A stretch of 64,000 nucleotides of DNA from Vibrionales bacterium SWAT-3 (GCA_000169995.1 AAZW01000005.1:1-64000), one strand, 5' to 3'. Shown: positions 9,192 to 18,620, counted from the stretch's first letter. A program made the numbers and translations. The notes: generated by a model not told the origin, from the sequence alone.

Positions 9192-9707
9192 TTGAATAAT
9201 CCAAGATACGATTTAGTAAGCCGTGTACTGCACTGGGTAATGGCTTCAGTAATCATTTATGCCACAATCGCAGGTTATGTGATGCATTATGTTACCAGTC
9301 ATCCAGAGCTGTTTTCATTCTTATCAGTGCTTAACATGTCATTGGCGACCATTGCGACACCATTGCTCGTGGTTCGTTATATCTGGAGTCACTTTCGCTC
9401 TTCTCCAAGCATGCCAACATCAATACCAGAGGGGCAAAAGTGTGTGGCTAAGCTTGCTCACTCTTTAATGTACCTCGCCATGTTTATGGTGTTCAGTACA
9501 GGCTATTTGATGCTAGAACAGCCATACTCATTATTCTGGTTAACCACAGTCGAAAATCTAATTACTAACCCAGCAATCAACAGCTTCTTCTTTTATTTAC
9601 ATCGTGTCAGTTGCATTGCCCTAGCTTGTTTGATTGTTTTACATATTTGTGCAGCACTTAAACACCACTTCGTCTCCAAGAACTATGTATTAAAAATGAT
9701 GATTTAA
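9192..9707 (+). CDS. Cytochrome b561 family protein
   Basis: A di-heme b-type membrane cytochrome of the bacterial b561 family (CybB-like), about 171 residues, with four transmembrane helices. Candidate heme-ligating histidines sit in LHWVMAS (helix 1), LAHSLMY (helix 3) and LHRVS and LHICAALKHHF (helix 4). The open frame can be extended to a TTG at 9144, but the family normally begins with a sequence like NNPRYDLVSRVLHW, and a GAGG five bases before the TTG at 9192 supports that start. Members shuttle electrons from quinol, in E. coli to superoxide. It is monocistronic. Confidence 0.83.
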   Translation: MNNPRYDLVSRVLHWVMASVIIYATIAGYVMHYVTSHPELFSFLSVLNMSLATIATPLLVVRYIWSHFRSSPSMPTSIPEGQKCVAKLAHSLMYLAMFMVFSTGYLMLEQPYSLFWLTTVENLITNPAINSFFFYLHRVSCIALACLIVLHICAALKHHFVSKNYVLKMMI

Positions 9708-9750
9708 ATAATACTGTGATACTTTCGACTTAAATCGCGACCAACAAAAA

Positions 9751-9778
9751 AGCCATAGCACTTCTGCTATGGCTTCTT
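9751..9778. terminator. Bidirectional terminator between cytochrome b561 and the convergent small gene
   Basis: Inverted repeat AGCCATAGCA / TGCTATGGCT (9751-9774), with CTTTT on the plus side and six T on the minus side, so it can end transcripts arriving from both directions. Confidence 0.85.
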
Positions 9779-9789
9779 TTACGGCGTGA

Positions 9790-10224
9790 TTACTTGGATT
9801 GGTTATCCAGCATCACTTGCCAGTATTCACATTTAGCAAGAAACTCTTTTAGGTAGAGTTCTGGGTTAGCTAACTTCTCGCCACCCTTAACATCAGCACC
9901 GGTCACTCGCCAAAAACTGCGAGTCACTAAGTTTCTGTGATAAATAAAATCGTTAAGTTCGTTTTTTTTCAACGGTAGTTGTTCACCGAACGTCTGCTCA
10001 TACAAGCTGAGCGTTGCTTCTTGGTGATTCGCCTTCTCTCTCAAAAAAGTATCTAGGTCTAAACCTAGCTCTTTCTGAGCATCTTTTGACAAGGTTTTCG
10101 CTAATTTAGAGATCACATTAAACAGCGCCAACTCTACTTTTTGGGACGCTAGTAATGATGCACCTAAAAGCGCATGTTCACTGGAGATCTGTTGCTCTGT
10201 TGCTGAAACGGTAGCTGTTGTCAC
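9790..10224 (-). CDS. Uncharacterised 144-residue cytoplasmic protein
   Basis: I do not recognise a family. The 144-residue protein is soluble, without signal peptide or membrane helix, mostly helical by composition, starting with a Thr/Ser/Gln-rich segment. The stretch from about 70 to 140 contains aromatic-rich LVTRSFWRVTGAD and EYWQVML. It is followed immediately by a strong terminator and preceded, 47 bases upstream, by another small gene on the same strand, so the two probably form one transcript. Confidence 0.55.
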   Translation of the reverse strand: MTTATVSATEQQISSEHALLGASLLASQKVELALFNVISKLAKTLSKDAQKELGLDLDTFLREKANHQEATLSLYEQTFGEQLPLKKNELNDFIYHRNLVTRSFWRVTGADVKGGEKLANPELYLKEFLAKCEYWQVMLDNQSK

Positions 10225-10271
10225 TGTGTTAACCTCAAATTGTCATAACGGATATTATTGAGCGTTTCTGA

Positions 10272-10550
10272 TTACGCGCTTTTGCTAAGCTGAGCTTGTT
10301 CAGCGTCAACGATGATAAAGCCAGCAGCGTCTTCACTTTTCTCTACTTGCACTAATCCTTTGAAGCCAATTTGCGACAGTTTCTTCGCAAGATGCTCAGG
10401 TGCGGTTTCAAAAACCACCGACATGAAAGGTAAATGCTCTGCGGAAACAAAGCCATGCTCGTTAAACAGGTCCATTGCGTGAGATAAATGGTCTGAGTCG
10501 GTTAATTCAATGATTTCTACAACTTCTTCCAACAACATTTTCGATTCCAT
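10272..10550 (-). CDS. Uncharacterised 92-residue protein
   Basis: The frame stays open upstream to 10640, but the first 30 residues (Leu/Cys/Arg-rich) do not look like a natural N-terminus. The Met at 10550 (MESKMLLEEVVEIIELTDSD) is a better start, although the ribosome site is weak and the Met four codons later is also possible. The resulting acidic protein of about 92 residues resembles a small alpha/beta fold of the ACT-like size class, but I cannot name a family. It probably shares an operon with the 144-residue gene downstream. Confidence 0.5.
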   Translation of the reverse strand: MESKMLLEEVVEIIELTDSDHLSHAMDLFNEHGFVSAEHLPFMSVVFETAPEHLAKKLSQIGFKGLVQVEKSEDAAGFIIVDAEQAQLSKSA

Positions 10551-10770
10551 ATTCGCCAGAAAGTGACTGACACAAGCACGTAAATTTGCTCGCATACATC
10601 CCGATGCCCAAAGACACCCCTTTAGTAGTAGGGAGATCATAACATATTAATGATCGTAAAATATGTTTAATTTCCCTAACCTACTGGGAATATTAGAAAA
10701 CAAGAGAAATTGGTGAAGCATAGACAAGACCAATTCGTCTTATTGAAAGCAACAGCCTGATTTTGGGCAA

Positions 10771-12555
10771 TTAGGCTAACGTAGCTTGAGAATCGCCCGT
10801 TTCTACAATCGATTCTTGTAACAAGCCAGCGTAAATACCGTTGTGCGCCACTAACTGCTGGTGATTGCCCTTTTCAACGATCTCACCTTTTTCTAGCACT
10901 AGTATGGTGTCTGAGTGACGTACAGTGCTCAGGCGGTGGGCAATCGCTATCACGGTTTTCTCTTTGAACAGACGCTGCATCGCTTTTTGAATGAAATCCT
11001 CGGTAATCGAATCTACCGAACTGGTTGCCTCATCCAGCATCATCAGTTGTCCACCTTGAGCAACGGCTCTTGCAAACGAGATAAGCTGAGTTTGCCCAAC
11101 CGATAGGTTTGCCCCGTTCTTATCTAGTTGGAAGCCATAGCCTTGAGGCAGCTGCTCAATAAATTTATCGGCATAAACATAACGCGCCGCCTGCTCAATC
11201 TCGGTACTTGATAAATGTTCTTTACCTAGTGCGATATTGAACGCAATCGTCTCTTCGAATAAATGCACATCTTGCATCATCATCGAGAACAGGTGAGCCG
11301 AGTCTTCACTAGAGATTTGAGAAAGCTCAATGCCGTTTAGCAATATGCTGCCTTCGTAGTCTTGGTAAGTTTTCGAGATCAAACGCAGAATCGTTGACTT
11401 ACCTGAGCCTGTAGAGCCCACCAGTGCGATTTGATGCCCTTTCTCTAATACAAACGAGACATTCTTTAGAACGTACGGAGCATCATCTTTGTAGCGAAAG
11501 CTTACGTTCTTAAACTCAAGGCTTTCAAATTGCTCTAACGGTTTAGCAACCTTCTCTGATGGCAGTAAGTTACGCCCCTCTTCTTCAGTCGGTTCAACAA
11601 ACAGCTCTTCGATATGGTCGAACGCGGCAAATGAGCTCTGAATTGATGCAATTTGCGAAGTAAAATCTCGGATCGGCACGAACACTTTTTCTAAGGTGTT
11701 GATGAACGCAATCAGCACACCCAAGGTGAGCGCCCCTTCTATCACTTGCTCAGAACCGTACCAAATCATTACCGCGATGGTGATGGATGTGATACCAGAA
11801 ATGAATGAGAACAAAATCGCATCGTATTTATTGATCTTTTTCTGCGCTCTCAAAAACTCGTCGGTATAGCCTTGGTAACGTTGTTCGACTTGTTCTTCCG
11901 CTCGGTACATCTGAACGGTTTTCATACCAAACAACACTTCTTGCAAGAAACCAATGCCTTGAGCCAGTGACGAACGAGTCACCTTATACAGAGCACGAAG
12001 TTGATTTCGAACATGTACAGTCAGATACATCACCGGCGGCATGATGATCAATACGATCAGCGTCAGCTTCCAATCAATTAAGAACATCATGACCAGCAGC
12101 GCAATGGTGTTAATACTGTCTTTTACCAAACCGACAACCGACTGAACAAACGTCTCACCGATGGTTTCTAAATCACTGGTTAGACGCGAGAGCGTGACAC
12201 CGATTGGTGTATTGTCAAAGTAGCTGCGTGGCAATTTCAAAACACGAGCAAACAGAACCGAGCGCATGTCAGTAATCGTGTATTGACCTGTTTTACGTAG
12301 GTTATATGCGTAGGTGGTATCCACTACATAACTGACGATTAGTACAGCAACGAGGTAGAAAACGTATTCTAACAGCCCGTCCATATCACCATGACTCAAC
12401 TGAACGTCGATCACTTGAATAATCAACCAAGGGAACAACAAGCTTGTGATGACAGAAAGCGGAAGCATCGCAATGCCCAAAATTGCCGAACCTTTGTATT
12501 TCTTAGCAAACTTAAAGAAATGCTTGAGGTACTTGAGGTCAACACCTTTTAACAT
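10771..12555 (-). CDS. Heterodimeric ABC exporter, B-type subunit (MdlB-like)
   Basis: A 594-residue ABC half-transporter with an N-terminal six-helix exporter domain (about residues 20-310) and a C-terminal ATPase (about 345-580). Walker A is GSTGSGKST, Walker B is LMMLDEATSSVD with the catalytic Glu, and the switch His is in IAIAHRLST. The signature motif is LSVGQ in place of LSGGQ. It overlaps the stop of the upstream half-transporter by seven bases, so the two are translationally coupled and should form a heterodimer. MdlAB-type pumps are annotated as multidrug exporters, but the substrate here is unknown. Confidence 0.9.
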   Translation of the reverse strand: MLKGVDLKYLKHFFKFAKKYKGSAILGIAMLPLSVITSLLFPWLIIQVIDVQLSHGDMDGLLEYVFYLVAVLIVSYVVDTTYAYNLRKTGQYTITDMRSVLFARVLKLPRSYFDNTPIGVTLSRLTSDLETIGETFVQSVVGLVKDSINTIALLVMMFLIDWKLTLIVLIIMPPVMYLTVHVRNQLRALYKVTRSSLAQGIGFLQEVLFGMKTVQMYRAEEQVEQRYQGYTDEFLRAQKKINKYDAILFSFISGITSITIAVMIWYGSEQVIEGALTLGVLIAFINTLEKVFVPIRDFTSQIASIQSSFAAFDHIEELFVEPTEEEGRNLLPSEKVAKPLEQFESLEFKNVSFRYKDDAPYVLKNVSFVLEKGHQIALVGSTGSGKSTILRLISKTYQDYEGSILLNGIELSQISSEDSAHLFSMMMQDVHLFEETIAFNIALGKEHLSSTEIEQAARYVYADKFIEQLPQGYGFQLDKNGANLSVGQTQLISFARAVAQGGQLMMLDEATSSVDSITEDFIQKAMQRLFKEKTVIAIAHRLSTVRHSDTILVLEKGEIVEKGNHQQLVAHNGIYAGLLQESIVETGDSQATLA

Positions 12556-14312
12556 GCTGCTGCCTCCGTTTCATTTTGCTGTAGTAGCCATGTCTCGTAG
12601 TAGTAATCGCAAGTTTTCAGTAGGGTTTTATGGTCGCCCTTAGCAATCACTTTTCCTTCATTCAACACGATAACTTCATCCATATATTCAAGTGCATTAA
12701 CACGATGCGAGACGACAAGAACCGACTGATTTTCCAATCGCTTAAATAGGCCTTCTAAGATTTTTCTCTCTGTCTCGTAGTCAACGGCAGACAGAACGTT
12801 ATCCATAATGATGAGATCGGTTGGTTGTAGTAGAGCACGAGCAATGCTTAGGCGCTGTTTTTGCCCCCCTGACAACATAATGCCCTTCTCACCGACTAAG
12901 GTTTGGTCACCTTGCTCAAAGCGTGTCACATCACCAGCTAATTGGCTAAGCTCTAACACTTCATCAACCTGGCTTTTTACTAGCTCGGTATCGGCGCTAC
13001 CAAAACGAATATTCGCTTCAACAGTCGCTGAAAACAAATACGGGTCTTGGGTGACCGTTTTGACGTAACGACGTAAATCGCTACGCGAGAAGCTAGTGAT
13101 ATCTCTCTCACCAAGCAGTACTGAGCCTTGTGGAGTGTCTAAGTGATGGTTCAAACAGTTCACCAACGTCGTTTTGCCCGCACCGATACCACCTAACACA
13201 CCGACTTTCTTCCCCGCGGGAATATCAAAACTGATGTCATTCAGAATCAGACGCTCCTCGCCCGGATAGCTAAAGCTAAGGTTACGAACGTAGAACGTTT
13301 TTCCCTTTAGGGATTCCACATCGAGCTCAGACAGTTTCTGCTCATCAAGCTCTGGAATTTTGGCATTAAGAATAGTTTGTGCGCTTTGAATACCTACCAT
13401 GCCACGCTGATAAATCGTCGCGATTCGTCCTAATTGCATAAGCGGCATGGCGAGCAAAACTGAGTAAGTTAGGAATGCTGTGATTTCACCTAGGGTCAGT
13501 TCCTGTCTCATCAACATAAAACCACCTAGACCTAGAATAATGATTTTCATTAGGTCATTGGCGTAATCGAGAACCGGCATAAAGAAGACTTGGATACGCG
13601 TGATTTTAAGGCGGCATTCAAGTAACAACTGATTCAGCTTCTCAGTCTCCGCTTTTACCCAAGGTGACATCTGCTGGCTTTTAATCAGATCAATCCCAGA
13701 CAGATAACTCATCAGTTGCGCAGACAAGTTTTGCAGTCGCTTCATATGCTCTAGATGGAGCGTTTTCATGCGCTTAAAGCCAACTCGGAAAATCACGAAA
13801 GCGATTGAAATCGGAATGATCGAATACAGAGTTAGTTCTGGCGATATACGCCACATGTATAGCGGCGTTAGCGATAGAGCAAGCAACGCATTAAAGAATT
13901 GCAGTAAACCAACACCAAACATCAAACGAATACCACTTAGGTCATTGTTGATGATTGAGATTAAACGGCCAGAAGCAAAGCGCTCGTGAAAGCTGTTTGG
14001 CAAGCGATTCAGTTTTTGTAGAAGAGTGGTCTTAAGTGAAGCTTCTGTAATTCGCCCGGGGTTAAGCGCGTAAATACGAGACAGAATCCTAACAACGACC
14101 ATAGCAACCGACATACCAACGACAATCCACACATAGGACTGCAACTGTTGATGTCCACTTGAAGAGGCATCATCAATCAGGTCTATTGCCAATTGAATAT
14201 AACGAGGGATTTCTACTTGTAACCAGTTAACGAGAAAAATGAACACAACCGCAAGTAAGTACGAGGTGCGATTCATGCGCAAGTAATGGGCAATAAACTG
14301 TCTTTTATTCAT
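12549..14312 (-). CDS. Heterodimeric ABC exporter, A-type subunit (MdlA-like)
   Basis: A 587-residue ABC half-transporter whose partner is the overlapping downstream gene. The frame extends to 14402, but the Met at 14312 (MNKRQFIAHY) begins a normal-length exporter domain; the 30 extra residues have no family character. Six membrane helices precede an ATPase with Walker A GGIGAGKTT and signature LSGGQKQR. Walker B is LIIMDNVLSAVD, in which Asn replaces the catalytic Glu. Together with the LSVGQ signature of the partner this makes one of the two composite ATP sites degenerate, as in asymmetric exporters such as TM287/288. Confidence 0.9.
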   Translation of the reverse strand: MNKRQFIAHYLRMNRTSYLLAVVFIFLVNWLQVEIPRYIQLAIDLIDDASSSGHQQLQSYVWIVVGMSVAMVVVRILSRIYALNPGRITEASLKTTLLQKLNRLPNSFHERFASGRLISIINNDLSGIRLMFGVGLLQFFNALLALSLTPLYMWRISPELTLYSIIPISIAFVIFRVGFKRMKTLHLEHMKRLQNLSAQLMSYLSGIDLIKSQQMSPWVKAETEKLNQLLLECRLKITRIQVFFMPVLDYANDLMKIIILGLGGFMLMRQELTLGEITAFLTYSVLLAMPLMQLGRIATIYQRGMVGIQSAQTILNAKIPELDEQKLSELDVESLKGKTFYVRNLSFSYPGEERLILNDISFDIPAGKKVGVLGGIGAGKTTLVNCLNHHLDTPQGSVLLGERDITSFSRSDLRRYVKTVTQDPYLFSATVEANIRFGSADTELVKSQVDEVLELSQLAGDVTRFEQGDQTLVGEKGIMLSGGQKQRLSIARALLQPTDLIIMDNVLSAVDYETERKILEGLFKRLENQSVLVVSHRVNALEYMDEVIVLNEGKVIAKGDHKTLLKTCDYYYETWLLQQNETEAAAC

Positions 14313-14471
14313 AACGTTCTTTGTTGAGGGCAGGCATAAAGCGACATAGTGATACTCTTTAATTAGGGTTGTATCACGATGGTAAAGATACACCAAAAAC
14401 ACTTAGTTGACAATATCAACCACATTCCATTATTCGTCAGTCCTATTCATTTTTTGTATTGCAGAAACAAC

Positions 14472-14494
14472 TTTGCCGCCAATATGGCGGCAAA
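14472..14494 (-). terminator. Possible terminator after the lipoprotein gene
   Basis: A GC-rich hairpin, TTTGCCGCC / GGCGGCAAA with a five-base loop, lies about 50 bases downstream of the lipoprotein stop on the minus strand. The following T-tract is interrupted (GTTGTTT), so termination may be partial. Confidence 0.5.
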
Positions 14495-14542
14495 GATATT
14501 AGAAGTGGTGATTAAAGCTAAGGCTCAAATCCAGTATTGGTC

Positions 14543-15055
14543 TTAAAGAAGCACATCAACTTTATCATTTTCAATATTAAATGAGCTCTTCACTTCACTG
14601 CCCAATGCTGATGGATACCAAACTTCTACCCAAACTTTATCAACATGGTTGGGCAACAATAGCGTTGTTGAAAAGTCAGTGTCTTCATTAATAGGCATTC
14701 TTAACACTTGTGAGGTGTAGTCGACCACGTCCCCATCAAACTCAGTGTACAAGCTCATAAAGCCCCGCGAACTTTGTGAACTAGCGACATCGACCGTCAC
14801 AGCGACTTCCCTCTCAGTTGAGAAATCAAAGCCTTCCGGTATGGTCAGCTCGACTGAGCTCAACACTTGTGCCGCAGGCGCGACGCTAGACGTCACTGTG
14901 TTATTAGCAGATGACGAGTTGCCTGATGAAGAATCATCCGCTGGGGGGACAGAGCTTGGAGCTGATGTGGTAGAGCCTCCACCACCGCCTCCGCCGCCAC
15001 ACGCTGCAAGGAAGGCAAGAGTCACACTACTTAGCATTAGTTTTGATAGTTTCAT
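14543..15055 (-). CDS. Poly-glycine lipoprotein of unknown function
   Basis: A 170-residue lipoprotein. The signal peptide ends in the lipobox LAAC (Cys19), followed directly by a run of eight glycines and then a Ser/Thr/Asn/Pro-rich linker to about residue 65. The remaining 105 residues look like a beta-rich domain (VELTIPEGFDF, EVAVTVDV, TTLLLPNHVDKVWVEVWYP). It starts 13 bases after the LruC-domain gene and has a perfect AAGGAGG ribosome site, so it is the second gene of that operon. It may be an outer-membrane partner of the secreted LruC protein; that is an inference from position only. Confidence 0.72.
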   Translation of the reverse strand: MKLSKLMLSSVTLAFLAACGGGGGGGGSTTSAPSSVPPADDSSSGNSSSANNTVTSSVAPAAQVLSSVELTIPEGFDFSTEREVAVTVDVASSQSSRGFMSLYTEFDGDVVDYTSQVLRMPINEDTDFSTTLLLPNHVDKVWVEVWYPSALGSEVKSSFNIENDKVDVLL

Positions 15056-15068
15056 AAATCCTCCTTGA

Positions 15069-17177
15069 TTAATCTTCAGTAGACCAAGTTTTGTCTGAGT
15101 TAGGGTTTAGATACCAAGTCGGTTTAGAAGAACCGCCAGACGTAGCCCATTCTGCAAAGTCTGGGAACGCTTCACTGATATCAATGTACTCGGATGGGTG
15201 ATTCCAAGGAGATGAAATTAAGATACCCCAAGGCATGTTCTGTGTAGTTCTGTAGTATTTTCCACTACTTGGGTCTGAATCATCTTGCGCCACACCGTAA
15301 AAGTCGCTTACTAACGTACCACGTGACGTTGGTGGAAGATCCGCTGTGTGAATTTCAAGATCTTTACCCGGAGAGCCAGTAAAACTAGAGCCATGGTAAT
15401 AGCCTTCACCAGGACCAAAGATGAACGGGTCGAAACCACTCAATGGTAGCAGTGAACTTACCGTTGGTTGATCGTCGTCGTTAAACGGTAGTGAGATACT
15501 GAACGTCATTTGGTCTGACTCAAGAGACGGATTACAAGATGGGTTGGTACGGTGGAACATACACTCATCGTTGATCGGGATGTCATTTCTCAAGTTCAAC
15601 GACGCGACAACAACAAGGTCCCCTCCTGGTGATGCAACCGCTTTATCTTCGCCCGTAAACGGTGAGATATTCACACGAGTTGCGCCGTTTTTCTGCACTC
15701 TGGCGGTCTGCAAGTCGACATCCGACTCATCAAAGCCACTCAATTTCCAACCTAAGCCGTTACCATAAGAGGCGCCGTAGGCCATGATGCTACCGCTGAT
15801 ATCCATACGTAATACAGCATCGTCTTTACTCAGGATGGTGGTTCGGTAATAAACAACAACATCGTTTAAATCGAAGTCACCCACTTCAGGCCAGTTATCT
15901 TCGAACGCTGCAGTGTAGTAGTTAGAGTGTTGAATTGTGGTTCCCGGATCAGTCACGTTGAATACGTAATCCTCGACTTCCCCGTCACCAACGTAACCAT
16001 CACTTGGGATGTTAGGGCTGCTCGCTAGACGGAAACGTGTTTGTACAGTCCCCACACTCGCATCATCAGCCACTCGAATTGGAACAACTTGGCCCCCTTC
16101 AACAACCGAATGATTTTTCAAGATTTGTTCATCATCATCGAAAGTACCACTCAAGTCCCAGTCAGCCCAAGCTTGTAGATAACCATTACCCACAACGTTA
16201 ACGTTGATGAGACTATCCAACCCGATTTCTAAGTTAGTAAGTAGCGTAATACCGTCGTCATCATTCCCGTCAACATCCAAGTCATCGCCGTTTGATAAGG
16301 CACCCGGTTGTCCGTCAGAGTCTGTATCGATACTGGCTCCTAGATAAAGCGTTGAAGAGACAGCATGTTCAGCACCATTGCTTGCTTGTAACGTTCCATA
16401 AGTGTCCGGCGCATCACCAAAATCAGACTCGTCAGAACTCTCAATTGGCGTAGTAAAGCCACTTAAGTCCCAGTTACCATCAAACGCTGAAAAGATTGGG
16501 TTAGGGAAACCACTGCCACTCGTAGTAACAGTTTCAAACTGAAGCGTAACAATAGAGGTATTTTTGTAGGTAAACTTAACCGCACCTGACGTATCAGTTT
16601 CTGAGTAGTTAGTACCAGGCCCGGTAAATAGAACGGACGTTCCATCAGCACTCTCTTCGGCGGTCAAGCTGGCACTTGCACTCCCCAATTGATAGCTGAA
16701 AAAGCCTTCACTTTTAAATACTCGTACTTGCTCTGACTGAACGGGCTCGCCATCAATGTCATAACCGATCATTTCAAATTCAGGAATAGTGTAAGGGACC
16801 GAGAAAGTACCTGACAGACCATCTGTTCCGTCAAAGAACTCAAAGGTATAAATCAAACCTGCAGAACCGGCAGAGTTAGTCTGATAGAGGAATCCAATAT
16901 CACCAGAGGGCTGAGTTGAGCCTTCTTTGTAATTAGGTGCATGAAACACAAATGTCGCATCACCAAATACGCTACTGGATACCTTAGCATCAATGGTTTT
17001 CCCATCATGAGTACCGACATTGAGAAAGTGCATGGAGGCGCCATCGTAGGTTGGTCCTGCCCAACCACTACTTCCGTTCGTTGACTCTATATGGTTTGAA
17101 AAATCCAAATCCACTATGGTTGCGTGAACTGGGACGCTAACTATTGCGCCAATGAGATAGATAAGTTGCTTGTATTT
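15069..17177 (-). CDS. Secreted LruC-domain / GEVED-type protein
   Basis: A 702-residue exported protein. The start at 17177 gives a normal signal peptide (MKYKQLIYLIGAIVSVPVHA) with GAGG six bases upstream; the longer frame to 17246 lacks one. The N-terminal part (about 20-240) is a beta-rich region. The middle holds GDAPDTYGT and Asp-rich calcium-like loops (DTDSDGQPG, DVDGNDDDGI) and ends in the GDGEVEDYVF motif of GEVED domains. The C-terminal third begins with FEDNWPEVGDFDLNDVVV, typical of LruC domains. Such proteins are surface or secreted and of unknown role. No sorting tail was seen. It heads a two-gene operon with the poly-Gly lipoprotein. Confidence 0.8.
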   Translation of the reverse strand, partial: KYKQLIYLIGAIVSVPVHATIVDLDFSNHIESTNGSSGWAGPTYDGASMHFLNVGTHDGKTIDAKVSSSVFGDATFVFHAPNYKEGSTQPSGDIGFLYQTNSAGSAGLIYTFEFFDGTDGLSGTFSVPYTIPEFEMIGYDIDGEPVQSEQVRVFKSEGFFSYQLGSASASLTAEESADGTSVLFTGPGTNYSETDTSGAVKFTYKNTSIVTLQFETVTTSGSGFPNPIFSAFDGNWDLSGFTTPIESSDESDFGDAPDTYGTLQASNGAEHAVSSTLYLGASIDTDSDGQPGALSNGDDLDVDGNDDDGITLLTNLEIGLDSLINVNVVGNGYLQAWADWDLSGTFDDDEQILKNHSVVEGGQVVPIRVADDASVGTVQTRFRLASSPNIPSDGYVGDGEVEDYVFNVTDPGTTIQHSNYYTAAFEDNWPEVGDFDLNDVVVYYRTTILSKDDAVLRMDISGSIMAYGASYGNGLGWKLSGFDESDVDLQTARVQKNGATRVNISPFTGEDKAVASPGGDLVVVASLNLRNDIPINDECMFHRTNPSCNPSLESDQMTFSISLPFNDDDQPTVSSLLPLSGFDPFIFGPGEGYYHGSSFTGSPGKDLEIHTADLPPTSRGTLVSDFYGVAQDDSDPSSGKYYRTTQNMPWGILISSPWNHPSEYIDISEAFPDFAEWATSGGSSKPTWYLNPNSDKTWSTED

Positions 17178-17246
17178 CATAGTAAACCTCGACTTCTTCT
17201 TCGCTTGGGCGATTTCCTTGAAAAGTACGTAAACTCTGAACGGCAA

Positions 17247-17733
17247 AGCTAAATAAATGTCTCCCTAAAATCTGATGCTACGAGACAAAGGATGTCTACT
17301 TTTTTATTTTGGTGCCGACAAAACGAGCTGTACAAGACACAGAAGCAAAAGGAGAGCCAAGTTTTTGAACACTTAGAAAATAAACCTAAACCATTGAAAG
17401 TATGACTTTATTTTTCTATAGACTTATTAAGATCCAAAATAAACAAACACTTTCTTCAAAATAGGAATCAATTTGATGAGGGAATGAGTCAACTTGTCAA
17501 CTTGTCATTCAAAGGAGTGCGAGAAGTAGACTCCAAGCGATTAAACATGTTGTTCAAACTGGAGAAATAATGGCTGTTGATTATAAACAAAGTTGGATGA
17601 CTGAAAGCACTAACAATGAACTGTTTAAATGCCGGGGTGAAATTAAACAGTTCAAAGATCAATGTCGGCTGCAGTGCAGTTACAGCTGAACAATTACTGC
17701 TGTACTATTACTACAATATAAGCTTGGGTGAGA
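17247..17733. other. Intergenic region upstream of the LruC-domain gene
   Basis: About 490 bp without a supported gene. It holds the promoter region of the LruC operon. A tandem duplication TCAACTTG-TCAACTTG occupies 17489-17504; on the minus strand it supplies two TTGAC cores that could serve as alternative -35 elements or as regulator half-sites. Short frames on the plus strand here have no ribosome site or family character. No obvious riboswitch. Confidence 0.4.
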
Positions 17734-18252
17734 TTAGAGCATTTCTTTTGCGATCAAATGCAACAAAAACGTCTCGCGCTCAATGCTCATACCCTTTTTA
17801 GGACTTTCGGCCATCGTCTTTTCATTATGAGCAATCGCTTCATGGATGTTCATCCACACAGGCTTCATTCCGTTTTTAACTTCGTAATCTTCGTAAGCTG
17901 TCTCACCAAGTTCACGATCGATCTTGCAGGAATAGCAGTAGGAAATCATATGCATTATATCTGCATCATCTTTGTACCAAGGGCGAAACTCTTCAAAAAT
18001 ACCAAACGGCTTAATGCCATGAATGTTCTTTGCACCCGTCTCTTCTTCAAGCTCTCGGACCATGCCCGCAATCACATCTTCGCCTTCATCTAAACCACCA
18101 CCAGGGATGGTGTAGTCGTGGTAACGCTCGGTATAAAGCATCAGAATATCTTCACCATCTAAGACAATCGCTCTGGCGGCATTACGCTTATAAACTGTTT
18201 TGTTATCTAGGTGATCGATATCTGGGTGAATGGTGGTTTTTAGGTGTCTCAT
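17734..18252 (-). CDS. Nudix hydrolase
   Basis: A 172-residue cytoplasmic Nudix pyrophosphohydrolase. The Nudix box is intact: GGGLDEGE (residues about 51-58), a seven-residue gap, then RELEEETGA, which supplies the Mg-binding glutamates. The N-terminal strand AARAIVLDGEDILML and the downstream EFRPW stretch fit the fold. Substrate specificity cannot be inferred; nucleoside diphosphate derivatives are typical. It stands alone, with no clear operon partner. Confidence 0.9.
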   Translation of the reverse strand: MRHLKTTIHPDIDHLDNKTVYKRNAARAIVLDGEDILMLYTERYHDYTIPGGGLDEGEDVIAGMVRELEEETGAKNIHGIKPFGIFEEFRPWYKDDADIMHMISYCYSCKIDRELGETAYEDYEVKNGMKPVWMNIHEAIAHNEKTMAESPKKGMSIERETFLLHLIAKEML

Positions 18253-18620
18253 GAATCTAACTGCCTGACTGAATTTGGCGGCATCATATCATAATCATTC
18301 ATAGATTCGAGGTTCATAGCGGTTCACATCAACACGCCTTCTAACTTTGTACGTCATAGCCGATATAGCAAGAAAACATCACATAGCCTCTGAAAAGCCT
18401 TCACTCAACAATTCATGCCCCTCTATAACCCGGCTAGCTTAGCTTGATCTAGCCCTCAAAAAGCAGCTAAATATGGCGAAATATCAACCTATTTCAATAT
18501 CTTGACCAAATTAGAACAACCTTTTCTGAAATCTAAAATATACTCATTTGATAGAGCTTCTAATTGGGTTCTGTAGAACTTAACGTATTCAACTATAGAG
18601 TTATCACGTAGGAGATAAAC
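18253..18620. other. Intergenic region between the Nudix and DUF333 genes
   Basis: Roughly 370 bp between divergent genes. No coding frame with family character. The right end contains the ribosome site TAGGAGATAA before the lipoprotein start. I see no riboswitch, repeat or tRNA in it. Confidence 0.4.

Noticed and set aside
17616..17801. 61-codon plus-strand frame next to the Nudix gene
   Set aside because: No ribosome site, composition unlike neighbours, and it overlaps the end of a clear gene on the other strand.
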